NCBI RefSeq assembly: GCF_029525575.1
Contig: NZ_JAPDIA010000001.1
Location: 558,001 to 622,000 of the forward strand
Reading direction: 5' to 3'
Source: Cohnella rhizosphaerae
GTDB lineage: Bacteria; Bacillota; Bacilli; Paenibacillales; Paenibacillaceae
Length of the DNA: 64,000 bases
Shown in pieces: positions 46,741 through 55,001 of the stretch (positions within the stretch are counted from its first letter, which is position 1; every line of letters begins with the position of its first letter). A program made the translations under genes and the position numbers. The notes beneath the pieces are model-generated. The model saw only the letters and a list, made by a program, of their open reading frames with translations, was not told the DNA's origin and made no database searches.

Positions 46741-46780
46741 TTAAGCATGTCTTAAGAATTGCCGCATCGGCCCGTATGCT
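46741..46780 (+). promoter_or_regulatory. promoter and TTAAG direct repeats upstream of the response regulator
   Basis: TTAAG at 46741 and 46752, exactly 11 bp apart, as OmpR-family regulators prefer. The second forms the -35 (TTAAGA), followed by a 17-bp spacer and TATGCT. Suggests autoregulation of the two-component operon. Confidence 0.6.
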
Positions 46781-46830
46781 ATATTGGGAATATCGGATTC
46801 AGGGAAAAGCTTGCCGCGCAGGAGGAAAAG

Positions 46831-47532
46831 ATGGCTGTCAGAGGAACGATATTGCTGGTCGACGACGAAAAAGAAATCATCAAGCTAATGGAAATTTACT
46901 TTGTGAACGAAGGCTACACGCTGCTTAAAGCGTCGGACGGAATTGAAGCGCTGGACCTGCTCGAGCGGCATCCGGTCGATCTCATCATCATGGACGTCAT
47001 GATGCCACGCATGGACGGCATCGAAGCCTGCATGCGCATCCGCGAGACGCGCGAGCTCCCGATCATCCTGCTGTCTGCCAAGAGCCAGGACATCGACAAG
47101 ATCGCGGGCCTCAGCATCGGCGCGGACGACTACGTGACGAAGCCGTTCAACCCGCTGGAGCTGGTGGCTCGGGTGAAGTCGCAGCTGCGCCGGTACAAGC
47201 AGTTCGGACGGTCCGACGCCCGCGACGAAGCACAGATCGAGATCGACGATCTCGTCATCAATACCGCCACGCACAAGGTCACGGCCGACGGCGAGGAAGT
47301 CAAGCTGACGCCCCGCGAATTCGCCATCCTGCGGCTGCTCGCCGTCAATCGCGGCATCGTGCTCAGCATGGACAAGATTTATCAGGAGGTATGGAACGAA
47401 CCGTTCATGGAGTCCAAAAACACGGTCATGGTCCATATCCGCAAGCTGCGGGAGAAAATCGAAAAGGACCCGCAGGCTCCCCGTTATATCAAGACGGTGT
47501 GGGGCATCGGATACAAGATCGATCCGGATTAA
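46831..47532 (+). CDS. OmpR/VanR-type response regulator
   Basis: 233 residues; ATG at 46831 after GGAGGAAAAG. REC domain: ILLVDDEKE near 8-16, phosphoacceptor in DLIIMDVMMP near 55, LLSAKS near 85 and YVTKPF near 105. Winged-helix domain about 135-230 with LTPREFAILRLLAVNRG and VMVHIRKLREKIE. Very like the VanR/YclJ-type regulators paired with small-sensor kinases. Followed by its kinase 55 bp downstream. Confidence 0.94.
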   Translation: MAVRGTILLVDDEKEIIKLMEIYFVNEGYTLLKASDGIEALDLLERHPVDLIIMDVMMPRMDGIEACMRIRETRELPIILLSAKSQDIDKIAGLSIGADDYVTKPFNPLELVARVKSQLRRYKQFGRSDARDEAQIEIDDLVINTATHKVTADGEEVKLTPREFAILRLLAVNRGIVLSMDKIYQEVWNEPFMESKNTVMVHIRKLREKIEKDPQAPRYIKTVWGIGYKIDPD

Positions 47533-47587
47533 GTGGGGGGGCGGCACGGACGCAGCAGCCCCGTCCTATTTTCGAATAGAAGGAAGC

Positions 47588-48836
47588 GTGTCTCGACTTA
47601 TGCCCTTTAAGCTCGACTTCAAATGGCTGCGCACGGTCCGCTGGAAATTTCTTGCCGCCGCGCTGGCCGCCGCCGCGCTGAACGCAGCGACGCTGTACGG
47701 CTTGTATTTGCTCGCCGAATATTTGATCAAGCTCCCCTTCTTTCATCCGCCGATGGCGCTCGTCATCAACCGCATCGGCTCTACGCCCGTGCTGGTCGCG
47801 CTCGGAACGATCCTCTTTTTTCGTCTATTATTTTCTGTTCAGCCGCAGCACGATCCGCCGACTGGAGGAGCTGGACGCCGCGCTGCGCGGCATGGAAAAC
47901 GGCGAGCTCGAACAGGCATCGCTCACGCCCGCGAACGACGAGCTCGGACAGGCAGCAGGCAGCATCGACAGGCTCGCCAGGAAGCTGGCCGACTATCTGG
48001 AGCGCATCACGGAGGGTTTGCAGGCGGTAGCCGGCGGCCAATTCGAATATCGCATCGAGATCGATCGTTCGTACGGCGACTTCGCCCGTATCGCCGAGAG
48101 CATCAATGCGATGGCGGAGCAGCTGGATCGCTCGATTCGCGACGAGCGGCACGCCGAGAAGACGAAAAACGATCTCATCACCGGCGTGTCGCACGACCTT
48201 CGAACGCCGCTCACGTCCATCCTGGGCTTCCTGGAGGTCATCGAGCAGGATCGATACAAAGACGAGGTCGAGCTGCGCCATTACGTCAATATCGCCTATG
48301 AAAAAGCGCGTTCGCTGAAAAAGCTCATCGACGATCTGTTCGAGTATACGCGTATCGGAGGCGGCATGCCGCTCGCCTGGACGAAGCTGGACCTGACGGA
48401 CCTGCTGCGTCAGCTCGCGGAAGAATTCGTGCCGATCCTCGAGAAGGCTTCGATGACCTGCCGTCTGGCCGCGCCGGAAGCGCCGCTCGTCATCGAAGGC
48501 GACGGCAACCTGCTGGTGAGAGCCTTCGAAAATCTGGTCTCCAATGCAATCGCACACGGCAGCGGAAGTCCTTATGTGGACATTCAGATCGAACGCCGGG
48601 AGGATATCGCGCTGATCCGCGTCATCAACTACGGCGAGCCGATTCCCGCGATGGATCTTCCGTTTATATTCGACCGCTTTTACCGCGGGGACCGCTCGCG
48701 CGCTTCCGGCGGGACGGGTCTTGGGCTCGCTATCGTCAAGAGCATCGCCGAGGTGCACGGCGGACGCGTCCAGGCCCGCAGCGACAGGAGCCGGACCGCG
48801 TTCGAGATCGCATTGCCCGTCGCGCGCAGCTTATAA
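47588..48836 (+). CDS. HAMP-containing sensor histidine kinase, VanS-like (frameshifted)
   Basis: About 415 residues; GTG start at 47588 behind AAGGAAGC. Two membrane helices (residues about 18-45 and 60-90) with a very short extracellular loop, so it may sense within the membrane. The frame breaks in six T at 47816-47821; five restore FFVYYFLFSRSTIRRLEEL. HAMP follows, then the phospho-His motif LITGVSHDLRTPLTSILGFL near 200, N box AFENLVSNAIAHG, and ATP-lid GGTGLGLAIVKSI. Ends at 48836. Its partner is the OmpR-type regulator immediately upstream. Confidence 0.88.
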
Positions 48837-48860
48837 CGCTCATAACATCGTCAGCTTTTG

Positions 48861-48899
48861 TTAAGGATTTGATAAGCTTTCGTGCAGGCGTCCGTTAAG
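48861..48899 (+). promoter_or_regulatory. TTAAG-type repeats upstream of the glycosyltransferase operon
   Basis: TTAAG at 48861 and ATAAG at 48872, 11 bp apart, and another TTAAG at 48895; the first two mirror the pair in front of the response regulator gene. A TATACT at 48910-48915 is a possible -10. Suggests that the adjacent regulator controls this operon. Confidence 0.5.
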
Positions 48900-48960
48900 A
48901 TTCCTCTACTATACTTGCTTTCGATAGCAAGGATACGAAGAGGAAGGGGATACATAGGCA

Positions 48961-50225
48961 TGGAAAGGTTAGCGCCATCCCGAACGCCGGCATTCAAGCC
49001 GGCGCTTGCCATCGCGTTTGCGTTCGTTTTCGCGTTAGCCGCTTTTTTTAAGATTCGATTTTTTTAACCTCCGTCACACATCACGTTACCCACGACACCG
49101 TCTATTACGACAAGATGATCCGCCAATTGATCGAGAACGGCGTTTACGGCTACAAAAGCGAGACGCCAAACGCGCAGGTGCCGCCCGGCTATCCGCTGTT
49201 CATGGCCGCAGTATACAAGCTGGCCGGCTATACCGAGCACGATCCGTACCCTTCTATTCGTTATGCACAGGCGGTCATGAGCCTGGCGACGATCGCGATC
49301 GCTGCGTACATCGCGAACCGGCTCGGCGGCCCGATCGCCGCGCTCGCGACATCGGCCGCTATGGCCGTCTACCCGCCGTTCATCTGGGCCAACGGGGCCA
49401 TCCTGACGGAGACGCTGGCCGCCTTCCTGCTGCTCGCTTACCTCGCGCTGCAGCTCGGCGCGCTGAACAAGCTGACGCCAGGCGCTTCCATGCTGGCGGG
49501 AGCCGCGCTCGGGCTCGCGATGTTGGCGCGATCCGAGTTCGCAGTCCTTCTGCCCTGCTCCTACTTTCTGCTCTGGCTCATCATCAAGGACACGCGCAGT
49601 ACCGCCAAGCTTCTGCTCTGCGCCGGGCTTGGCACGGCGCTCGCGCTGTCTCCCTGGGTTCTGCGCAACGTCGTCACCCTCCACAAGCCGATCATCGCGT
49701 CGACGCAGGTCAATCCTTTCGCGGCCGGCACTTATCCGAACAAAAACTACGATGACGGACTCGTCGACCGCCACGGCAAGACGCAGATGGAGGTCGCCAA
49801 AGAGCGCCTTCGCATCGGGTTCACCCAACATACGGGGACCTACGTCAAATGGTATACCGTCGGCAAGCTGCGCGCCATTTATGGCCGCATGTTTTTCGGC
49901 TCCGGGCACTCGCCGATGTACCTGGACTTTCCGTTCAGGCAGCCTTTTCACGTCGCCATCGTACTCGGGGGGCTTGCTCTCCGGCGCGCTGCTGCTTCGC
50001 AAACGTCGCAGCTCCGCATGGCTTCCCGCCGCCTTTCTGGCCACGATCTCGGTGACGCGCCTGGCTTTCGTGCCCGAGTACAGATACAACTTTACGGCGA
50101 TGCCGATCCTCATCGTGCTGGACGGGCTGCTGGTCGCCGCGCTGGCCGGCTGGGCGCTGAAGCGCGTTCGCGGCGCCAAAGACGCGGGCCCCGGGAAGGA
50201 GGCCGCCGCGTATGAAGCAGGCTGA
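48961..50225 (+). CDS. GT39-type membrane glycosyltransferase, YkcB/ArnT-like (frameshifted twice)
   Basis: Integral membrane glycosyltransferase using a polyprenyl-phosphate sugar. The ATG at 48961 gives MERLAPSRTPAFKPALAIAF and a first helix. The frame then fails in T runs near 49043-49065 (one base short if the second run is at fault) and resumes with a luminal loop containing HDTVYYDKMIRQLIENGVYG, then AQVPPGYPLFMAAVYKLAGY, the family's ER-loop-like acidic motif region. At least seven further helices follow. A second break is six G at 49967-49972; five restore LGGLLSGALLLRKRRSS, then the end FVPEYRYNFTAMPILIVLDGLL. It overlaps the next gene by 14 bases. Confidence 0.8.
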
Positions 50226-50949
50226 AACGCAGGCCGAACTGCTCATCATCGTCCCCGCCTTTAACGAGGCGGAGGGCATTCGCGGCGTTCTCGCCGATAT
50301 TCGAAGCTATATTCCGGATGCCGACATCGTCGTCGTAAACGACGGGTCGTCGGACGCGACCGCCGCGGAAGCCGCCGCCGCCGGAGCCGCCGTGATTACG
50401 TTAAGCTGCAACCTGGGCATCGGCGGCGCCGTGCAGACCGGCTACCGCTACGCCGCGGAGCGCGGCTACCGCTTGGCCGCGCAGATGGACGGCGACGGGC
50501 AGCATTTGCCCGAGGAGATGGGCCGCATGCGCCTCGCCCTCGCCGGCAGCGGCGCGGACATGGTCGTCGGCTCGCGCTTCGTCGAACGGCGGGGCTTCCA
50601 GTCGAGCCGCGTCCGCAGGATGGGCATCGCGTTGCTCGCCGGTCTGCTGACCCGGCTGCTTGGACGCGAGGTTACCGACCCGACGTCCGGCTTCAGATTG
50701 TGCGGACCGAGGGCGATCGCGCTGTTCGCCGCCGATTATCCGACGGACTACCCCGAGGTCGAAGCGCTCGTCGAGATGGACAACGCGGGCTTGCGCTGCG
50801 TCGAGGTGCCCGTCGTCATGCGGGAGCGGCGGACCGGCACGTCCAGCATTTCCCCGTTCAAATCCGTTTATTACATGTGCAAGGTGACGGTCGCCGTGCT
50901 GATCGCGAAGACGCGCAAAAAGAAATGGAGCGTCCGCTATGAAACTTAA
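50212..50949 (+). CDS. family 2 glycosyltransferase, dolichyl-phosphate-mannose-synthase-like (YkcC-type)
   Basis: 245 residues. GT-A fold: LLIIVPAFNEAEGIRGVL at 10-27, VVVNDGSSD near 43, metal-binding QMDGDGQHLPEEM near 93 and GSRFVERRG near 122, then TDPTSGFRLCGPRA. No C-terminal membrane helices, unlike GtrB/CsbB. It probably charges undecaprenyl phosphate with a sugar that the neighbouring GT39-type enzyme transfers outside the membrane. Overlaps neighbours on both sides. Confidence 0.9.
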   Translation: MKQAETQAELLIIVPAFNEAEGIRGVLADIRSYIPDADIVVVNDGSSDATAAEAAAAGAAVITLSCNLGIGGAVQTGYRYAAERGYRLAAQMDGDGQHLPEEMGRMRLALAGSGADMVVGSRFVERRGFQSSRVRRMGIALLAGLLTRLLGREVTDPTSGFRLCGPRAIALFAADYPTDYPEVEALVEMDNAGLRCVEVPVVMRERRTGTSSISPFKSVYYMCKVTVAVLIAKTRKKKWSVRYET

Positions 50950-51325
50950 TCTGTACCTGCTCAGCTTCCTGCTCAGCGCATCCTTCTTCATCGTCCTCAT
51001 CTATATGATTCGCGGCCGCAAGCTCAGGGAGCAGTATGCGCTGCTCTGGCTGGCGCTCAGCGCCATCATGATGACGCTGTCGCTATTCCCTTCGGTCGTC
51101 GACCGCATGGCTCGCCTGATCGGCGTGGCTTATGCGCCGTCGCTCCTGTACCTGCTGGGACTCGTGTTCGTCCTGTTTCTGCTGCTGCATCTGACGATCG
51201 CGGTATCCGCGCTGACGCGCCGCGTCATAACGCTGACGCAGACGCTGGCGCTGCTGGAGCAGATCGACAGGCCCTTCGAAGCCCGGTACGTCCGGCAATC
51301 GCCGGACGAAGGCGGGCTCTTATGA
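50939..51325 (+). CDS. DUF2304 membrane protein
   Basis: 128 residues with three membrane helices (5-24, 35-53, 66-92) and a cytoplasmic helical tail. Contains the typical REQYALLWLALSAIMM and LFPSVVDRMARLIGV of DUF2304 proteins, which regularly accompany DPM-type glycosyltransferases. Starts within the end of the GT2 gene. Confidence 0.88.
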   Translation: MKLNLYLLSFLLSASFFIVLIYMIRGRKLREQYALLWLALSAIMMTLSLFPSVVDRMARLIGVAYAPSLLYLLGLVFVLFLLLHLTIAVSALTRRVITLTQTLALLEQIDRPFEARYVRQSPDEGGLL

Positions 51326-51666
51326 GCGGTTTATTGCTCGCGGTCAACATCGTCCTGCTGGCAGCAGGTCAGCTTTTCTGGAAAAAAGCGATTTGGGTCG
51401 CCGGTGGCATCAGCCTGCGAAGCTTGCCGGGGCTGTTCATGTCTCCCCTGTTCCTGATGGGGGCGATCTGCTACGGCGCCGCGACGCTGTCCTGGATCGC
51501 CGTGCTGTCCCGGATGCCGCTCAGTCTCGCCTACCCGCTTCAAAGTCTGACCTACGCCATCGTCATGCTGGCTGCCTGGCAGCTGTTCGGAGAGGCCGTG
51601 CCCCTGAGCCGCTGGATCGGGGCCGGCATCATCCTGGTCGGCGCCTTCGTCGTCGGCCTGAAGTAA
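51322..51666 (+). CDS. SMR/EamA-type small membrane transporter (ArnE-like)
   Basis: 114 residues, four helices, beginning four bases inside the DUF2304 gene. PLSLAYPLQSLTYAIVMLAA and the final GAGIILVGAFVVGLK are typical of half-EamA proteins such as ArnE/F. In this operon it is a candidate flippase for the polyprenyl-phosphate sugar. Confidence 0.88.
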   Translation: MSGLLLAVNIVLLAAGQLFWKKAIWVAGGISLRSLPGLFMSPLFLMGAICYGAATLSWIAVLSRMPLSLAYPLQSLTYAIVMLAAWQLFGEAVPLSRWIGAGIILVGAFVVGLK

Positions 51667-51686
51667 AGAGAGGAGAAATACATCGC

Positions 51687-53460
51687 ATGAGATTGGCAAA
51701 ATGGAGTTTGGCCGCACTGCTCTCCGCCGGTCAGACGGAGGTCTTGGCACCGTCGTCCGCCCGGACGGAGAGCCCGGCATTGGAGAGCGGCGCGGCATTC
51801 GATACCAGTAACGCGTCAGGCAAGCTTTTCTTGACCGTCGGCAGCGCGAATGCCGCGTTTGAAGGACGGAATTATGAGGCTGCACGTCCGGTCGTCGTCA
51901 AAAAAGGGCGTGACCTACGTCGCGCTCCGCTTCATGGCGGAGCGTCTGCAGGGGTCGCTGTCGGCGGATCCCGCGACGGGCGAGACCGTGCTGTCCGCCA
52001 GAGGCATATCGCTGAAGTACAAGCCGGGGAGCAAGCAATTTAAAGTCGATGGCGCTGCGCGCGCGATGAACGGCGCGCCGTATGCGGACCGTTACGTCTT
52101 GATGGTGCCTTTGACCTCGATCGCGCAAGGCTTGAATCTGCCGCTGTCCGCGTCCGGATCGTCGCTTGTCCTGCAGCTCGGCGCTCCCCATGCGCTGCCC
52201 CAAGCTTACTTCGAGATGGACAAACCATCGTACAAGATCGGCGAGCCTGTCCAATTTTTCGACCTGAGCACGGACGCGGAAGGCGCGATCGTGACGCGCA
52301 GCTGGACAGGGAAGCAGGCCGCTTATTTTGAGCCAGGCGACTTGACGGTCACGCTCACGGTCAAAGACCGCTACGGCTCGATGTCCGCCTACAGCCGCAC
52401 GATCCATATCGAAGACAAGGCGCTGTACACAAAGGAGACTTTCGATTTGCTGTATGCGCCGGTCGGACAGAACATCGCGGTGGACGGCGTCGGCGTGAAA
52501 ACGATGGAAGCACTCCCTTACTCCTATCGTACGGAAGGCCCAATCCTGCTCCGGAGCAGCGGTCCGGAGACCGTTTACGAGGAGGGCATTCTATACGGAG
52601 ACGTCGCTACGGGGCCGGTTCGCTTTCTGCTGCATCATAAAAACGGCTCCGGCCGTAAAATGAAGCTTCATATTCTGGCGACGAACGCCGGCGCGGCGGC
52701 GGCCACGCTCACGCCGGGACCCGCGGGCGCTGCGGGCCCGACCATCGCTCCCGGTCAAGCTGGAAAGATGTCGCTGGCGAGGTATTTGAGCGCGCTCGAA
52801 GCAGGCGACGCTGATCCGGCCATCCTGCTCGAACCGGGCCAAAGCGCGCTGCTGTTCGATAACTTGGAGTCCCTTCCGGCCATGCCGGACGGCGATGTCG
52901 TGACCTTCACGGGCGAAGTCGGCAGCGACGCGGAGATTCGCTATACCGTCCTGATAACGACGGAGGGCCGCGATCCGCTCCTCTCGCTGCCGAATCTGCC
53001 AGCGCTCGACCCCAGGGAGTGGATCGTGCGAGGCACATTCGAAGGCGCGACGAGAACGTTCGACTATGCGGAGCCCGTCGGCGGCCGCATGGTCAAGCTC
53101 TCGCTGACGGACAACGCGGCGGACCCGTTCCAGGAAGGAACGGACGGCATTCTGAATACGGCCGCCGTCAACTCGGGAAACTACGGCTTGCTGTACAGGG
53201 TCAAGCTGCGCAAAGTCGCGCCGCGAACGCTGATCGTCTTCAATCCCCGCGGCGGCATGTATGCGGGCGCGGCGCTCGTCAACGGCCGGACCGTGACCTT
53301 CTCCCACCTGGGCGCCGCCGGCATCCAGAACGAAGCAAGCGTGCTGTACCGGACGGGAGACGCCGAAGAGGAAGTCGACATCGCGATCAGCCCGGCAGCC
53401 GGCAGCAACCTGCCGTTCTGCCTGTTGTTCGTGCCGATGCCGGATGCGTCGGGCGGTTAG
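51687..53460 (+). CDS. copper-amine-oxidase-N-domain protein (frameshifted)
   Basis: About 590 residues. The ATG at 51687 has GAGAGGAG 12-19 bases upstream. The leader (MRLAKWSLAALLSAGQTE) is only weakly signal-like. The frame breaks at six A (51900-51905); five restore VVVKKGVTYVALRFMAERLQ, the stalk/N-domain fold common in Paenibacillaceae surface proteins. A PKD-like segment (PSYKIGEPVQFFDLSTDAEG) follows at about 175-245, then an unassigned beta-rich half with ILLRSSGPETVYEEGILYGD. Last gene of the glycosyltransferase operon by spacing (20 bp). No catalytic role is claimed. Confidence 0.78.
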
Positions 53461-53489
53461 GGCCCTTTCGAGCGGTTCGCGGATCGGGA

Positions 53490-53663
53490 CTGCGGACTGC
53501 GGGCTGCGGGCTACGGGCTGCGGGCTACGGGCTACGTGCTGAGGGCTGCGGGCTGCGGGCTACGGGCTACGGGCTACGGGCTGCGGGTTGCGGGTTGCGG
53601 GTTGCGGGTTGCGGGTTGCGGGTTGCGGGTTGCGGGTTGCGGGTTGCGGGTTGCGGGTTGCGG
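53490..53663. repeat. 7-bp tandem repeat (GCGGGTT / GCGGGCT)
   Basis: A perfect run of GGGTTGC from about 53583 to 53661 (at least eleven copies), preceded by a degenerate block of GGGCTGC and GGGCTAC from 53490. Non-coding, between the converging CuAO-domain gene and marR. Confidence 0.92.
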
Positions 53664-53689
53664 TCGGGACAGCGGTTCGTTTACCGCCT

Positions 53690-54154
53690 TCAGCCCTTCT
53701 GCTCCTCTCCCATCGCCACGGCATGCAGCCCGATTCGCTTGAGCAGCTCGGCGAGTACGCGCTTCTCCTCCGCCGAGACGACGGACAGATTGCGCGAGAT
53801 CATGGCCGCGTGCTTCGGGAAAATATCGTCGAACAAGTCGCGGCCTTCGTCCGTCAGCACCGCGTTCGAAGTCCTGCGGTCCTCCTGGCTTTGCCTCCGC
53901 TCGACGTAGCCCTTTTTCTCCAGCTTGTCGATGACATACGTGATGCTGCCGCTCGGGATCTCCAGCCGCTCGCTGATCTTCTGGATCGGCTGCGGCCCCT
54001 TGTTGTACAGCAGCTCAAGAATCATGAAGTTGTCCGGGCTGAGTCCATGGCTCTCGATATCCCGGCCGACATTGCTGAAGATCGCGCGCGACGCGCGCGA
54101 CCAGATGCGGAACAACCGAAGATCGTCCGCCGTACCGTCGTCCATCGTCTCCAT
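53690..54154 (-). CDS. MarR family transcriptional regulator
   Basis: 154 residues from the ATG at 54154, chosen because GGGAGG lies nine bases upstream; an in-frame ATG at 54193 gives 13 more residues. Winged helix with PQPIQKISERLEIPSGSITY, then VIDKLEKKGYVERRQSQEDR, which includes the conserved D-R of the wing, and a C-terminal dimerisation helix. Its promoter overlaps a small palindrome, consistent with autorepression. No target transporter is adjacent. Confidence 0.9.
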   Translation of the reverse strand: METMDDGTADDLRLFRIWSRASRAIFSNVGRDIESHGLSPDNFMILELLYNKGPQPIQKISERLEIPSGSITYVIDKLEKKGYVERRQSQEDRRTSNAVLTDEGRDLFDDIFPKHAAMISRNLSVVSAEEKRVLAELLKRIGLHAVAMGEEQKG

Positions 54155-54199
54155 ATGCAGCTGCCTCCCGTTTGCTAAACGTTCGTTTGTCATAGGGAA

Positions 54200-54228
54200 A
54201 TCCTATTCTTAGGATAATCAAAAGTCAA
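54200..54228 (-). promoter_or_regulatory. marR promoter with overlapping palindrome
   Basis: On the minus strand TTGACT (54223-54228), 17-bp spacer, TAGGAT (54200-54205). TCCTA-N4-TAGGA (54201-54214) lies across the -10, a likely operator. This promoter reads through the longer start at 54193. Confidence 0.65.
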
Positions 54229-54249
54229 GCCGCGAACCAAGCAAACAAC

Positions 54250-54286
54250 GCAAAAAGAGCAGTGACGATAATCGTCGCTGCTCTTG
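54250..54286 (-). terminator. terminator after first tRNA-Lys(CTT)
   Basis: On the minus strand AAGAGCAGCGACGATTATCG pairs with its continuation ending CTGCTCTTTTT. Confidence 0.85.
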
Positions 54287-54297
54287 AACTTTAGAGG

Positions 54298-54373
54298 TGG
54301 TAGGCCCTGTGGGGATCGAACCCACGACCCGTTGATTAAGAGTCAACTGCTCTGCCAGCTGAGCTAAGGACCT
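54298..54373 (-). tRNA. tRNA-Lys(CTT), copy 1
   Basis: 76 nt with CCA; acceptor AGGTCCT/AGGGCCT, anticodon loop CTCTTAA, T arm GGGTTCGATCC. Identical to copy 2 at 54733-54808. An AT-rich -10 (TATTATAA) lies just upstream. Confidence 0.95.
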
Positions 54374-54482
54374 GTAAAGAACTTTTATAATATAACACAG
54401 CTGGGACAGGAATGCCAAGCTTTTTCGAAAAAAAATTTTGAGGGACGAATCCGCCAGCGGATCGCAGCGCGCATGGGTACAT

Positions 54483-54690
54483 TAGCGATGCGCCGCATCC
54501 TTATCCGCCGCTCAGCCAGCTTCCGGGCAACTTAACGATGTGCGACATCTCTATCTGGAGGCAAACCGTCTTTGCGGGCACGATAGCGATATGCCGTATT
54601 CTTAAATCGCACGCAAAGTTCCTCATCGGCTAAATAACGATACGCGAACGTCTTATTTCGATCCGTACGCCGCTCAGGCAAAATAAAAAA
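54483..54690. repeat. diverged 51-bp repeats between the tRNA-Lys copies
   Basis: The core TA(G/A)CGAT(G/A) recurs at 54483, 54533, 54584 and 54635 (steps 50, 51, 51), each followed 10-12 bases later by a variant of CATCCTTA. Units share little else. It fills most of the 359-base gap between the two tRNA genes. Confidence 0.65.
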
Positions 54691-54723
54691 GAGAACGGAG
54701 CGAAATCGCCGCCGTTCTCGTCG
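54691..54723 (-). terminator. terminator after second tRNA-Lys(CTT)
   Basis: On the minus strand GAGAACGG, GC-rich loop, CCGTTCTC followed by TTTTTT. Confidence 0.85.
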
Positions 54724-54732
54724 TTTACGGGA

Positions 54733-54808
54733 TGGTAGGCCCTGTGGGGATCGAACCCACGACCCGTTGATTAAGAGTCAACTGCTCTGCCAGCTGAGCT
54801 AAGGACCT
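54733..54808 (-). tRNA. tRNA-Lys(CTT), copy 2
   Basis: 76 nt, base-for-base identical to copy 1, with the same downstream GTAAAGAAC motif and its own promoter-like AT stretch and terminator. Confidence 0.95.
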
Positions 54809-55001
54809 GTAAAGAACTCTTATAATATAGCACGCCACTTCCCCGCATGGCAAGTCCAATCCCAAAAAAAATTTTCGACTGCCGGACAAAGGCCCTTTAA
54901 GTCGATGCGCACGGCCCGTAAGCGGTCGTTGACGGGAATATGGTATGATACGTTTAATTCCTGTCATCTCCTATATAAATATAAAGCGAGTGGTAACGTT
55001 C

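Noticed and set aside
54945-55001. Longer N-terminus for the ABC-F protein
   Set aside because: The upstream extension is not homologous to the family, and the ATG at 55002 begins the normal ATILTVEHLTKSYG sequence.
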